Assembly: GCF_037975245.1 (NCBI RefSeq)
Contig: NC_092564.1
Span: 24,922,484 to 24,986,483 of the forward strand
Direction: 5' to 3'
DNA length: 64,000 bases
Source of the DNA: Apostichopus japonicus
Taxonomy: Eukaryota > Echinodermata > Holothuroidea > Aspidochirotida > Stichopodidae
Shown: piece by piece, positions 11,060-29,503 of the stretch
Layout of the letters: each line of letters begins with the position of its first letter
How positions within the stretch are numbered: position 1 is the first letter of the stretch
Translations under genes and position numbers: made by a program
The notes under the pieces: model-generated
Seen by the model: the letters and a program-made list of their open reading frames with translations, nothing else
Database searches by the model: none
Told to the model about the DNA's origin: nothing

Positions 11060-13121
11060 GGCCTAGTGTGTGAAGAAAACTTTTCATCTGTAATATCTCC
11101 CGAATGAAGTATGGCTCAAAAAAGTATTAAGCGCAACCTTGCATGTAGAACTCATCTATAACCTATATTTCAAGTCTGAAATGTGTTTTTGTCAGGCTGA
11201 GATGATCCCCAGAATTCCTTACTTGTGGAAGTTTAGGCTTTAGCTACCTCAGGGCCATAACCCCTTCCTTTCTTCAAAGTTATGAATCAATCCTGAAAAC
11301 TGTGAATCACATATCTTCTCACCACATACTATAGCCCTGTTAACGTTTATGTATATGACAACTTCGTTGGCCTCCACCTATTAGTAAAACATCTTCTCTT
11401 TACCATATATACTCAACTAAAATTTACTAACTATTCCTTCCCTTGTTTGGTATCATTTTTTACAATTTTTCATTATTATAAAAGCATTCCCTCAATATTG
11501 ATGTCATGTTATTGCCTCAGAAGTTCTATCGCTATTCTATACACACACAAAAATTGACATATTTTTCATTTAAAAAAGAAAGCAAAATGAAACCAAGATA
11601 AAAGAGCAAATGAAAACACGTTAAAAGTAATTCATTTTAAAAATGTGACATTTACCTTTAAATTTAGTTTTTCCTCTCCTGATGCAGGTTGTGTTGTCCC
11701 CAACAAACAAATTGTTCCGTTTTCTCGCCTTGTGAATCCGTTGAGTATGAAGTAAAGTTACCTTTTTTCCCGCTTCTTCTATAGTAGGTTATAATGTGTG
11801 TTAAACGAAAGAGAATATATATATATATATATAACTTCAGGTTAAACTCAAAAATATCCCCCTGTGTTTTTGACCAATACTCGCGAACGCTTTAGCTTAT
11901 TCTTCGCAACCCCTATTTTTTCCACTCCATTTATTGGGCAAATAATCTCTCTATAATTTATGTTATTTTCCATTCCGTAACGTTGATTGGATAACTGAGT
12001 ACGTGCGTATGCTTTTCCCCCCTTTTCGTCACCAAAATAGCGGGCGTTTTTTATTTTTTTATTGTTTCGCCTATACCCCGTGAGAGAGAATTAAGAATTT
12101 AGATAGAGGAGAATTGAACGGCCTGGCTACGGATGTGGTGAGGCTCCGCTTACAACCAAAGAAAGAAAATTCGCCTGATGACTGCGTGTCTTGATTATTA
12201 CCGATTTTTCCGAGACTTTTCTGTTGTTTTTGATTTTCACGAAAACAATAAAGACCACATCGGTTGTTTTGTATACCAAAGGGAATAAGTTTGAAATGAT
12301 GAGTGGTGTTCCATTTCTCTCTTAACAGACAACTGCCGTCATTTGTTAGAGGAAGGGAGCCCTGTTTTCACAGTAATTAACCTGAAACAATAGCTTCCCA
12401 ATTAGAACATGATATATTTGTCATTCCGTAAGAGAATACTTTCTTTCGATCCCGCTTTTTTCAATTAACGGTCTTTCTTTTTAATGAAACTTTTAGAAAA
12501 TCAGTGCAGTCATAGAAAAGAAAGAGTGGAAATGGCTTTAAATTGGCTATAAAATATTAATGAACCATTAACGCATGTTCGCTATACTTCAGATGAGGTG
12601 AATGTACGAGAAATGTGCGACAACCGAAACCGCAGTGTCGGACCATATATAATTAAAGGGTATATATTAATATTTTAAGATTACAATAAAATGTAACTTA
12701 CTAAGTGTGTATAATGGTCAATTTCATTGTCCTTTTCAAACTATCGAATAATATGTGAAAAAAGTTCATAAAAAAATCGTTTTAATACTTAAGGGAGGTC
12801 AATGCTGTACGTGGTTGGGGTGGAGTAGGAGTTCATGACAAGGAAGGGGTGGGTGGGGGGGGGGTAAGGAGGGGTTGCACCTTGAGTTGGGACTGTTCAT
12901 TGAAATGAGACCGTATTTCAACGAAGAATATTCCTCGTAACGCAGCATTGGAACCAACTCCTGATGACGTCACTTCCTTCTTGTGACGTATCGTACCCGT
13001 TTTATCACTCTGTGGATACAACTGATTTCCATTTCAAGTCAAAGTACTTTTGGATCAGTTGGTCAAACAAACAAACAAAAATACACACGCACATACGCAC
13101 AAATGCACAAAAGCATATCAA
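11060..13121. other. Intergenic, minor repeats only
   Basis: Includes a short TA run (11815-11832), a G-rich tract at 12843-12867, and a CRE palindrome at 12965-12972. No coding exon recognised. Confidence 0.55.
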
Positions 13122-13138
13122 ATATATATATATATATT

Positions 13139-13204
<66 letters not shown>

Positions 13205-13221
13205 TATATTTATATATATAC

Positions 13222-13252
<31 letters not shown>

Positions 13253-13254
13253 TA

Positions 13255-13318
<64 letters not shown>

Positions 13319-13357
13319 TATATATATATATTTATATATATATATATATATATATAC
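13122..13357. repeat. TA array with TTTATA variants
   Basis: About 235 bp of TA repeats with regularly interspersed TTTATA, giving a higher-order pattern. Long Tyr/Ile/Leu frames through it are artefacts. Confidence 0.97.
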
Positions 13358-14484
13358 AAACAGATCTTTCAAAGAAGTGTCTCGCTATAAACGCACTACG
13401 TCAGTATCCTCCTAAACTACCATATTATATATAAAAAAATTGCCTGCCCATTTTCGAAGAATCTTGGTCCCCCATTCGTTATGACTATATTAAGTGAGAT
13501 GGTATTGAATATTTACCAGTATAAGCCTGGTATATATTTCCACAATGTATCTTTGCTCTTTCTTGTAGACGTCCCGTATAAAAGAAAAATTAATTTGACC
13601 ACTGAAGCAAACAAAGTAGCTTCTGACCAAATTTCATTTAATAAAAAGGAGAGAAACGTGAATGGATTTTCTTTCTCTTCAATAAGTGGTTGAATGGGGC
13701 AGGTGCCTTTGAAGAGGTTACGTTAGCTAGAAGAACAAATAACATATTGCTAGTAACGGCACGGTAAAACCCTCGCTCTATTGACAAAGATACTCTATAA
13801 ACATACACTGCGAAATGATGTCCCCAAAGAAACAGGTTTCAAAATATATCTTAAGCAATGCATCGCTACTGTGCAAGTGGGATGTTTAAATACGTGGATT
13901 GTTTTGAATTGTGGCCATATGTAAGTTTTCTTGACAAATTCTGCGGTTGATATTATAGCATATTTTACGTATTGCATTTTTTAAGGACGGACATCGCTAT
14001 TGATATTATTTCATTATATGATAATGAAAAAATTTGCAAAAAAAAAGACGGTTAACTTATTTTTCTCAGAATTTTTTTAAGTCAATTAATGGGAAGTTCC
14101 TTGACAATTCACCATATATTAGTACTCTGTGTTTAAAAAAAAGAAGAAAATTTGCATAAAAGAGATCAAGGTTTATAATAGTGTTTCCTTAAAAGTGGTA
14201 GATAGTATTAAAAAGCAAGTAATTAAAGAGAGAGAGAGCCTTGTTCGTGATTTGATATAGTTCAATAAATCTTGGAATATTAAAAATTAATTCTCTCATT
14301 GTTCTATAAGTATTGGAGGGGTTTCAGCAACGATTGACTACATTAAACCATTTTCTTCCACCAGCCCTCTCCTAATGATTCTGAACTCCCCCCCCCCCAC
14401 CCGCACCCAAATTCCTAAATGAACAGTAATAAAACATTGCTATACATTTTAAATGTAAGTGATGCATCCCTCAAAGATCTCAGT
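13358..14484. other. Intergenic, nothing recognised
   Basis: AT-rich; contains a short GA run (14230-14238) and a C run (14388-14399). No gene seen. Confidence 0.55.
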
Positions 14485-15528
<1,044 letters not shown>

Positions 15529-16641
15529 ATATAGATGTTGATGTAGATGTAGATATAGATATATATCTATATCTTTAGATATATATAGGCCTTAATCCAG
15601 TAATTATATATACAAATAAATATACATGTTTTATCCAGTAAGCACAACCCATTGCTTTAAGCGAACGCATGAACTCATTCTGTCAGTTAACAAATCAAGA
15701 TTTGACGTCAGTTTTAAGTGACGGATTCGATTTTATAGAAACTTCAGAATAATGTCGTAAAAAAAACAAACATTTATATCTTTCCCCTGTTCTGCATGAT
15801 GTTTTCCGAAAATGTCAAGTTGTTAATACCTCTGTTCCATTTCTTCAGTGCGGGACGGTGTTACTCATTAACTAATGTATACTCACGCATGTAACGCGTG
15901 TGATACTATTGTTGAATGCACCGCCGATGTTGATGTTGTTAGGAGAATTATTGCAATGTGATTAAAACCCCTTCACTCGACATATAAGATTAGACTGACA
16001 GGCTCATTCCCTGTCGATAGATAAAACAACTAAATAATAAGATTATATTAAGAACAAGAAAAGCATGGCCCAGAAACAATGTCGATCAATATCTTCATTT
16101 CAATGCAGAGATATAGAGAGAGGTGAATAGAGCGAGAGTGTGTGACGTATATTCTACAGAACTGGGCCGGAGATTATATGTAGCACGGTCAGTGATCCAT
16201 TGATAAAAGTTATCTATGACAAGGTTGAAGGGGAACAAATAACTTTAGGCTACAACTGCAATAGGTAATTTACTTAAAACCTATACCTTAGAGGAAAAAC
16301 TAAATAAAGATACCCCTGAAAATGTTAAAACATGTATACACTTAATTATACACACAAGGCCTATGTGTTTCAGTTTTAAGGATTAATAACCAACGGGCAA
16401 TTATTATCACTTTATGAATGAAAAGACGTTTATTGACATTTTCATCACAACAATATTGATGTCAAGGCTCTAGAATTCGGGGGTAGAGAAAGTCGTAAAA
16501 AATGAAATGGAAAATGAAAATTTGAACGTGTTAAATCATAATGGGGTAAATGAAAAGGGCATATTCAAAGTTAAATTAATCCCACATATGTGATTTGAAA
16601 TCTTTCGGGATAAGATTAACAGAATATACATATTTAAACAG
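15529..16641. other. Intergenic, nothing recognised
   Basis: Begins with GTAGAT/ATAGAT-like decay of the preceding microsatellite (to about 15590). A CRE palindrome sits at 15703-15710. No gene seen. Confidence 0.55.
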
Positions 16642-16642
16642 A

Positions 16643-16698
<56 letters not shown>

Positions 16699-16704
16699 AT
16701 ATAT

Positions 16705-16763
<59 letters not shown>
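16642..16763. repeat. TA dinucleotide array
   Basis: About 120 bp of TA with a few GTA/GATA interruptions. Confidence 0.97.
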
Positions 16764-16767
<4 letters not shown>

Positions 16768-17690
16768 TTATTATTATAAGACAAAACCAGAGAAATAAGA
16801 TATGACTCATAATTGACAAATAAGGAGTAAAGTTTTAGAAAATATATTGGAATTTATGTATTTATATTGTGGTGCTCAAAGGTACTTCAGGCTGGCGTCC
16901 GTGAAATATAATGCAAACTAATATGTTAGGCCTACAGTGGAAAAAAAACAATTTTTGATCCAGAAATTCCATTAAAACCATGGACACATTCTTGAGTCAT
17001 TGATGTACTGCATTGTCGCATTTTTATTAGATTTCACAATTAATAAGTTACGTAATACTAACTCTGTATTTAAATCGTGATATAAGGTTACATGATATAA
17101 CTTAGCAACAGATTCTTTATGAGTTACTGGCATTATACCTATCACCATAAACGCATGATGGTTTTGCGCGGAAGGTATTACACGAACCTCTATTGTTAGA
17201 TTGGATTCTTTGTATCCATGGAAACCTTTTAAGTGCCTTGAACATGCGAACTCATCTTCCCGGAACGGCTCAAATATAGTTATAGAGTACGAACAAATTA
17301 ATTTTTTTTTTTTTTAACGATCTAAAAGTTACATAACTTTAGAATAGGGTGTACTATTAACAAAAGATAAATCATCCAAATTATAACAAGATGGTGTTTT
17401 AACCGCTTCATACCTTTTAATCGATATTTGGTAAACGGTAAGACATACTTATAAATGGTCTCTTGTAAATGAACTTACCTGTGCTGCAGGGGTCCGAGGG
17501 TACCACAGGCTCTCCAACTTTGATGCGTTAACCTATACGCAGGATATTCTTATAGTTATTAAAGGAGACAATGATATATGGATGATAGGAGGATTTGCAT
17601 ATAAATATGCTATAACAAATACATATAGCTGAGATAATCCACACATTAAGTATTAGGAGGCCCTGCTTTGGCCTCAGTACATAATCTGAC
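16764..17690. other. Intergenic, nothing recognised
   Basis: AT-rich sequence without a supported feature. Confidence 0.5.
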
Positions 17691-17718
17691 CTCGTTTTCA
17701 GACGACGAAATAGTCAAA

Positions 17719-17735
17719 CGCTTCTCGGCCTTTTG
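17719..17735 (+). pseudogene. Possible U2 snRNA 5'-end fragment
   Basis: CGCTTCTCGGCCTTTTG is identical, as I recall it, to U2 snRNA nucleotides just after the AU cap-proximal dinucleotide. Similarity fades right after it (only TAAGA and AAGT can be matched with gaps), so at most the first ~20-35 nt of U2 are present. It could be a 3'-truncated retrocopy or a chance match; there is no full snRNA gene here. Confidence 0.35.
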
Positions 17736-17739
17736 ACAA

Positions 17740-18060
17740 TAAGAAAGTCATGTTTAGCCAGGGGCAAACTGATAGGTCGAGCAATCAAAGCGAGGACGAG
17801 GGCCGAGAGCAATAGGGGGCCCATTAGCATCAATAGTCCCCCAATGAAATCGTTTGTTTAGTGCGCGTGCGTTGAAGTTTTGTTCCGATATTGTGGGCCG
17901 TATCCAAGTAAGACACTTCTTAGGAAGATAGGAGAGGAGTTGTCGAGGACTCCTGACTTTTTATCGGTGGCGATGCCGCTGAAGGGAGGGGAGGGGTAGG
18001 GCGGAGGGGAGGCCGGAGGAATTACCGTTTTTACCTGGTGTCCAGCACTCTGTCAGTTCG
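17740..18060. other. Higher-complexity GC-richer block
   Basis: A stretch less AT-rich than its surroundings, with CpGs and motifs such as ATTAGCATCAATAG, but without an open exon-like frame. It ends in a G-quadruplex-type run at 17984-18001. It may be a regulatory element; nothing in the sequence proves this. Confidence 0.3.
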
Positions 18061-20461
<2,401 letters not shown>

Positions 20462-20819
20462 AGCCTATACGGATAGCATCGTGCATTTGCTGTGACGTAA
20501 GTGACCGGCCCGGTATTATATTTGGATTCCCTAATTTACATTCACACCTTGCACGATCCCTGCTTGGAATGAGAAGCGGAAACGTTTTCATACATATCTA
20601 AGCATGTTAAATTCACATCTTATACATCAAACCGACGCTAATCACTGTATGATAGAGTGTAACGGTTAAGTGGATTCCATTCAGTTCATTATAAAGACGT
20701 CTACTTTACTAGTTAAAACGTGATAGAATTCATAGTTTAGGTTTGTATGAAATAAGGGAATTTTCCTTTATCTTGTTGGTAAAATTGCAACGTATGGATG
20801 TACTATTCTGTTTATAGTA

Positions 20820-21240
20820 TGACGTCACGTGATACCAGTATGTAGACCAGACACAGATACTCCCATTGGCTAAGGGAGTCCCTGGACAGATTGAACATCA
20901 CTGCGCACGCGTTGTAACCAATCGTCACACCATGTAGTGTACTGCGCACATTCAAAGGTATGCGCAATGTCTAAAAAGTGTTAACATTCATGCGAAATTC
21001 CCACATATATAGCTTTATTTAATCGGTAGGCAACGATCCCTGAAATTAGCCTAAGTGTATATAGTTTGGACAGGACAGTGGACACCATACTGTCATTGGA
21101 TAACAAGTGGGTCTGTTATATATTTCCGTAACCCTGGGAGTTCCTTGTTTTGCGTCATATTGAGTACAATTGCAGCCAGATTGATCCTCAGTGCGCATGC
21201 CTCGTGACCAACTTTCATTCCGTGCAGTGTTTTGCGCACG
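20820..21240. promoter_or_regulatory. Promoter-like cluster: CRE/E-box, CCAAT, TGCGCA boxes
   Basis: TGACGTCACGTGA (20820-20832) joins a CRE to an E-box. CCAAT boxes are at 20864-20868 (inverted) and 20918-20922. TGCGCA occurs five times in ~330 bp (20902, 20943, 20961, 21192, 21233), with 20902-20911 close to the NRF1 palindrome. Part of this is a duplicated unit: 20891-20949 resembles 21179-21239. No adjacent exon was recognised, so a promoter role is inference. Confidence 0.3.
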
Positions 21241-22310
21241 ATTATTGTTTTACACAATTGAGTAGAATGTGTAGGCCTTATACTGTTGCTACATTGAAGT
21301 ATGCGGTATGCCGCCACTAACGTACAGTTTTATCAGATCAGTATAACAAACCTTTTATCTCACCGCGGTATATATGCCTATTCTAAGAGCAGTATTCAAA
21401 TGACTTTCACCACGAATCCTCTGAAAATGTCATACAGACAGGCTTCGATCAAGTTCTCAGTGAAGATGCGTATATCAAATTTACACCTGACACACCATCA
21501 CTTTTACTTGCTGATTTAGAAAACTCAAACTTTACCACTTTTTATTCATGAAACAGCAGTCTTCTAATCTCTCATTATTCAAATCTATCATTGTTTCTAG
21601 GAATAGACTTGTTTTAATTTGGTTAATTAGCATTTTTGATTACTTCAAAATTTCCCCATCATCCAGCGATAAATGCTGGAAAGGTGGCGTGAATGTAAAT
21701 TGTAATCAAGGGTTAAAACAGCTAGTTTAGCGGAGGGCTGGCTGGCGTGTGCGAGAGAGAGTAGGTGGGATATTAGTTGTTAGGTGGGTAAATATGCTAC
21801 CTCTTCCCATACGCACCCTCCCCTCCCCCTCCCCTCCACACCTCTCTCTCTCTCGCTCTGTTATCCATTTCCTGCACAATAGTGACAAGTGATCTTTTAA
21901 TATTAAATACATTTATTTTATGTAACGGAGTTATTCTATAATCATGGCCAATCTATGTAAGATTAAAAGAAATTCAGTTTTTTGGAAAGGGTTCTTTCCT
22001 AAATTTAGAGTCAGTAGTATGTGTACATGAGATTTCGTAGGTTCACATCAGGTTTAGTGTTGTAGCCGTCACGTCTTTTAGCCTGTTTGAACATTATCAA
22101 TGTATGCATGCTTCAAAGAAATCTGTATGCAAAAAAAGATCAGTAAAAATTAAAAATTGGTGAAACCTTTTTAACAATAGATGACGTGCCTGCAGACGAA
22201 TATTATATATTTTTTTCATTATATATTACATATTGTTCATTTTATGCTGTTCATTACACTTTTTCATTATATTTAATTCAATTTATCATGCTATCTCGGT
22301 GTGTGCATGT
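21241..22310. other. Intergenic, nothing recognised
   Basis: Contains a C/T-rich tract at about 21800-21860 including a CT run. No gene seen. Confidence 0.5.
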
Positions 22311-22484
22311 TGTTCGTTTCGTTTCGTTCGTTTCGTTTCGTTTCGTTTTATTTTGTTTTGTTTGTTTTGTTCTGTTCTGTTCTGTTTTGTTTCGTTTCGT
22401 TTCGTTTGTTTTGTTTTGTTTTGTTTTGTTTTGTTTTGTTTCGTTTTGTTTTGTTTTGTTTCGTTTTGTTTCGTTTTGTTTTGT
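22311..22484 (+). repeat. TTTCG/TTTTG pentanucleotide array
   Basis: About 170 bp of GTTTC and GTTTT units with some GTTCT. Phe/Cys/Val-rich frames across it are artefacts. Confidence 0.97.
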
Positions 22485-24261
<1,777 letters not shown>

Positions 24262-24341
24262 CTCTGTCGACCTGTGTACACTGTCGACCTAAGGTACACT
24301 TTTTTTACCATAAACTGTCGACATAAGGTACATATAGTACG

Positions 24342-24349
24342 TATATATA

Positions 24350-24393
<44 letters not shown>

Positions 24394-24410
24394 CATATAT
24401 ATATAAATAT
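24342..24410. repeat. TA-rich array
   Basis: TA repeats with TTTTTATA and ATTTATACA interruptions. Confidence 0.93.
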
Positions 24411-25803
24411 AAAATTTTAAAAGTTATCTAAAATCAAGCGCGAAATCAAACGTAAAAAACCTATTCTCAAACATTGACAAACTTTTCTAGTCTAATTTGC
24501 GATGTATTTTGTGAATTTTGCAGTTTCCAAGTCTGGACTATCTATGCTTTAATCATGTATCGCGTTCTCAAGCAGAGGATCGTAATAAAATTATATTTGC
24601 TGGTAACGAAGAGAAGAAATATTTTGAAATATTAAATGAGAATTCAATAAATCAATATATGTCATATTACAAATTAATTCTAAAGAACAATACTTTTACT
24701 GTTCGTGTAATATGTACATGTTGCTTTCGAAAGTGATGGCACAAACGTATATGAATCTACTTAACTTAAAATAAACGAACTACTGAAAATACTAAGGGTT
24801 CAAAACTTCAGACGGGAAGACGCTACACACGATGAGCTCTCTGTTCAATGTTTATGCTTTCAGGCAAGCAGAATTAAATTAATCAAGCGTTCCACCAAAG
24901 AGAAAAGAACGTGGCGATCCAACATCCCTCCCAATACATATAGAACACTGTCTTGGTCGTAAAAAGAAGAGCATATCGGCTGGCTTTACAAATGACCTTT
25001 TCGCTAAAGTTAAGACAGATCTGCAGTTCATGAAATGTTAAATTAATCAATAAATTTCGTGGCTTGATTGAATGATCAAGGCCACCGAAACACAAGAAAA
25101 AATACGGGAAATGGGAAGGTTTTTTTTATCATAGAAAAATTTGCATGTGGAGTTATAGTTCGTCCGTTCACTTTGGAAGTGGAGAACATTTTGTGTGTAG
25201 TAATGTAAAATAACGTAGGCTTATTTACATTGCGTTGCAAACGTTAACCGTTCTACGCGGTCGTTCTTACCAAGGTATATCACGTTCATGTATGGCTTTG
25301 AACTTTTTCTCTGCCTCAAAGTATAGTAAATAATTATATAACATATTATTTCAGTCCATGTCAACAACTTTGTATCTGAAGAAGTTAAAGGAATTTTCCG
25401 GTGGTCCGAATTTATTATTAAACATGATAAAAAAATCCTGGAAAATGTTCTGCATTTGTGTGTCAAAATCACATTCTCATAGTATTTCGTATGTGACGAA
25501 GATGTTTATTTTTCAATTTTCATGACATATTGTGATTGCATCTGGCAACAGTAGAACGAATGATGTTACCATGGCAATTGACTTGAAAACGTCTTTTGTT
25601 GTCCTTCATAATGATGAAATCATTTTATCAACAGAAGAAATTAAGTACACAAATGGCATTTTTTGATCTTGGAGAAATTACCCTCTTAACAGATGTGTTC
25701 CATTAATGAAAGTAGTCTGGACTATTAGGTCTAATACACGGACCGATTATTAGGTTTGTTCCTCAGATGCAACGCAAAATTCAATGGTTAAATATAATAC
25801 TTC
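24411..25803. other. Intergenic, nothing recognised
   Basis: AT-rich; frames of 70-83 codons show no family signature. Confidence 0.5.
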
Positions 25804-26110
25804 CATTGTTTCTAATGACATGTTTCAAATGCATTACAAATGCATTACAGGGACAAAAGGGGGTTAAATGTCTTCCAATTGGGCGCTCTGCTGAAGTTAC
25901 AAAAAGGTGTTTTAGTTGAGTTAATTAGAATGGATAAAACAATGGATTAACATTAAATCATTGTCTCTAATGACATGTTTCAAATGCATTACAAATTTGC
26001 CAAGGACAAATGGTGTTAAATATCTTCCAATTGGGTGCTGTTCTGAAGTTACAAGAAGATGTTTTGGTTTGAGTTAATTAGAATGGATAAAACAATGGAT
26101 TAACATTAAA
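25804..26110 (+). repeat. ~155-bp tandem duplication
   Basis: Units 25804-25958 and 25959-26110 share CATTGT(T/C)TCTAATGACATG, CTTCCAATTGGG(C/T)GCT and a common end AATGGATAAAACAATGGATT. Substitutions and small indels separate them. No further unit follows. Confidence 0.93.
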
Positions 26111-27295
26111 TATTTAGGTTACGGTAACCTATATGGAGCATTTCAGAGATTTAGCGCATTTGGAACGTGATTATCCTGAAAAGTAGAATAACGATAGAAA
26201 TCACTAACTAACACTTAATTTTGTTTCTTTTCTCTTTGACTATGAAATATAACGGCTTAACTTCCTACCCTTTTTTCTGCCTTCATCCTTCAATGTAATG
26301 TGAATTGTGGTACAAATTTGGTCACATTCAGAAACCTTCTGACCTAATCTCCACCGTTTTTCGCGAGATTTTGATGTATACTCATGTATAACAGATTATA
26401 TTTCCCCGGACATTTTTAGTGCGAGTATACAACAGCATGAGTATGAGTACATGTATATAATTCCCACTAATATTAGTACAAGGTTCGTAGAGCAAATATG
26501 ATTACCAAAGGCTGTGAAAGGGCGGACAGAATAACTGAGGCAAAACTGCACCCCTTATTTGTTTAATTAAACAAATAAACTACATTTACATGTTCCTCAA
26601 CCATCTGGAGAAAAAAAATCACTTGCTTTCCAAACTTGTCAAATTCATTTCTGAAATATCATTTTAATATCAAAATAAACCAAAAAAAAAAAACGCAATT
26701 ATACGTCAGTGATAGATAATAATCTAAAAATCCAACCTTTTTATTTGATTTCAATCCTATGCCAAACTTGACTTTTTCTTCCAACCAAAATCCTTTATAA
26801 GAAGATTAAACGTCACAGTTAGCCTGTTTCCGGTGTGGAAATTCTGCTTGTCTTCGAAATAAATGACACGTTTCCGTCTTTTTTATGTTCATCCTCTATG
26901 TTTTAAGTCGTTAGATTCACAGGCAGAGCGCCGTCTGTGACGGCCACGGCTCGACGCGTTTCAGGTTAAAGGAGGAGTTCGCTCTCCGAGTCGTTTTTAG
27001 GATGTCAAACATGTTGGTATCGCGTCATCTTCAAATGTTACATTCTGCCGAATCGGCTTGGCGGAATACTGTTCCTGTATACGCCCTTTCTGCATCGAAA
27101 AGTGTAAATTAAGGCATTGCTTCCTCCCTCCCTCTTCAAATCGTGTAGCTAAACCGGGCACTAAGGGGGAGAGACTGATGGGTCCTGGGAATAGTCTTCA
27201 TTATTTTTCGGGTAGGGCCACAGGATAGATAATAAAAAACAAGTCGTGAGAAAACGACATTGTAAAGTCTTCTTAAAGTTTGCATTACCAGTTAA
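26111..27295. other. Intergenic; one GC-richer block
   Basis: Mostly AT-rich. The block 26900-27110 is higher in CpG and complexity and includes the inverted repeat GCCGTC-TGT-GACGGC near 26930. It has no clear exon; it may be a conserved noncoding element, but that cannot be judged from one sequence. Confidence 0.35.
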
Positions 27296-27516
27296 TCATA
27301 ACTTAGCCACAGTTACACTAACAATCAAACCAACGATTAACCACCAGTTGCACCATCAGGCAACCGCCAGTTACACCGCCATTTACACCACCATTTGCAC
27401 CACCAACTAACCAACAGTTACACCACAATCACTCCACCGGATTAACATCAGTTACACCACCAATTAGTCACCTGTAATATCAACAGATACACCATTAATG
27501 ACACCACCAGTCAATT
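27296..27516 (+). repeat. Degenerate ACC-rich tandem repeat
   Basis: Irregular repeats of a 9-18 bp motif like CACCACCAGTTA over ~220 bp, decayed from a minisatellite. Confidence 0.75.
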
Positions 27517-28862
27517 ACGTACACTTCTAGACCCGTTTTTGTACGGTTTTGTTTGAACATTTAATTCTTTGCGTTCATACCGGTAACTCAAATCTAAAAT
27601 CGGGATTTTTTTTTTTTTAATTTGTAGCAGCATATCTCCTTTAATGTTTAAATTTCCACGTACGATTTATGTGTACATGTGTAACGTCTTCGCCATCCAT
27701 CTTACTCCATGAGACACTTACACACCCTGTCAACTTTAATTAAACCATCCGAGTGTAATCTTTATATTTCTATCTGTTAAATAATGTCTAGTCTATTAAT
27801 GTTTATGACAAGGCTATCCATAATACTGACAGCTGATGGCACCCGTTGTTAGACAAATCAATATGTCGGTCAAACCGTCAAAATGGTAAATACGTAGGAA
27901 ACATTTTTGCGCCTTTTCTGTTCCTCCCTCTCCCCCCCCCCCCCCTTCATCCCTTCCTTAATTTTGCCGTTTTGTATTGTACATGTAAACAAACTTGTCT
28001 CGTCCGCTATTTTGTGTTGTTTTGTTTTGTTGTGTTCTTTTGTTTTCCCGGTTAAAAACCTAACTTCAGGTTACCATAACAACCAGTGTTTGACGATATC
28101 CCTTTGTCGTCATAACCATAAAGTTTACACTTGTAGATGATTACTTCCTGTGTATCTGCACGGCCCCTTCGTGACGTCATAATCGTTTGATTAAATTATT
28201 GTTAGTCTTAATTTGTCTCGTTGCACCACAAAATTAGATGTGCACTTTTTTTTCTCTCTTTTTTCGGGGGATTCGATATGTGTTAAAAGAACAGGCTTGT
28301 ATTTTTTTTTAATCGCTACCGTAAGATTCACTTGCCTTTGTTTTCCTGCTTGATTACTGTTAAAAAGTCTAGATCACATTTTACATGGGGAAAACGGGGG
28401 AAACATATACCTTGCATCCAGATAAAATTATCGTACTGTACAAAGCTGATGTACAGTGGTTTAAAGATGGTAATTTCACTGGGGGGAATAACCTGAAAGT
28501 GACATATCGATTATGGGCGGGGAACGGTATAGGTGGGTAGAAGTGTTTGGACACGAGAAGCTTAGTAAAAAGCCAGCGTCAATGTTACTAAAAATTACTC
28601 TTTAATTAGCAAGTCCATGCACAATATGGCCCTGGTGATATTTTGTGGGTTTCAGAAGGAAAATGATGAAAGTATTTGATGTCACTGAGTAAACAATTAG
28701 GCATAAGTAATGCTTACGGTACGGCAACCAATTATGTTTGTCCGTACATTGAAATTGGCATAAAAAAAACCGATGCAGTAAACGGTTATTGTTAAAAATA
28801 TTTCTGGTTGTTGTTATCATATGTATTTTACGTTTTTTGATGAGCACGTATACCAATTACAA
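27517..28862. other. Intergenic, nothing recognised
   Basis: AT-rich with a C run at 27937-27948. A CRE palindrome lies at 28172-28179. No gene seen. Confidence 0.5.
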
Positions 28863-28911
28863 TTCCCCCTTCCCCCTCCCTCCCCCCTTCCCCCTCCCTC
28901 CCTCCTTACCC
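28863..28911. repeat. Polypyrimidine CCCCT/CCCT tract
   Basis: Nearly 50 bp of C runs separated by single or double T. The minus strand satisfies a G-quadruplex pattern several times over. Confidence 0.9.
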
Positions 28912-29204
28912 GACCCCTATTTTGGCTCAATATTAACCCTATAACCACACCTGAATATACCTTACCGCCTCAAATCCAATTCTAGCTGTAAATATACTGC
29001 CCCTGTTTACGAGGTGATGTATTTATCTTCGAAACGTCAAAGTGGGGCTTGAATTTAACCATGGAGGCGCTGGTTACCACCACATCAAAAGCTCAGAATA
29101 CAATCTTAGTTGACAAACCATGGGATGTTGTTATGTTCAATCTTCGAGAAGTACAAAGAAGAGAATTTCCTTCCGAATATTTAATGTCAATTAATAATGA
29201 TTAT

Positions 29205-29473
29205 ACCGGTGCTATGGCCGAGTGGATAAAGGCGGTGGCATTTGAAGCAATGAGGTTTAGCAATCGGGAGGTTCCGGGTTCGATACCTGGCAGGGTCATA
29301 GTAGGTTTTTCACCCAAGAGCAATCTACAATTTTTTCCCATCTAAAATGACTATCTAAATTAAAAATATTCCTAATTTGAGTAAAAAATGTTGAATTGGA
29401 AGCCACACAACATAAGCACTTGCGGGTTTTTCCCACATTTGTGGTCGCTTAAGCGTCGTAAAAAATAACTGCT
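29205..29473 (+). mobile_element. tRNA-derived SINE, family 1, copy 1
   Basis: Box A TGGCCGAGTGG (29215-29225) and perfect box B GGTTCGATACC (29277-29287). The head looks like a class II (serine-type) tRNA with a long variable arm and TGA at the anticodon position. The tRNA-unrelated body is shared with copy 2 downstream: GGTTTTTC-C-TC, a CTACA/TTTTCCCATCT block, GTTGAATTGGAAGCCAC and the end GTGGTCGCTTAAGCGTCGTAA. A 98-codon frame that runs into it contains the typical VPGSIPG-type translation of a tRNA T-arm and is not a real gene. Confidence 0.85.
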
Positions 29474-29503
29474 GCTGATTGTAAGCGCCAATCAGTTGTT
29501 GTT

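Noticed and set aside
29049-29345. 98-codon protein frame
   Set aside because: The second half is a translated tRNA-derived SINE, and the first half shows no family signature.
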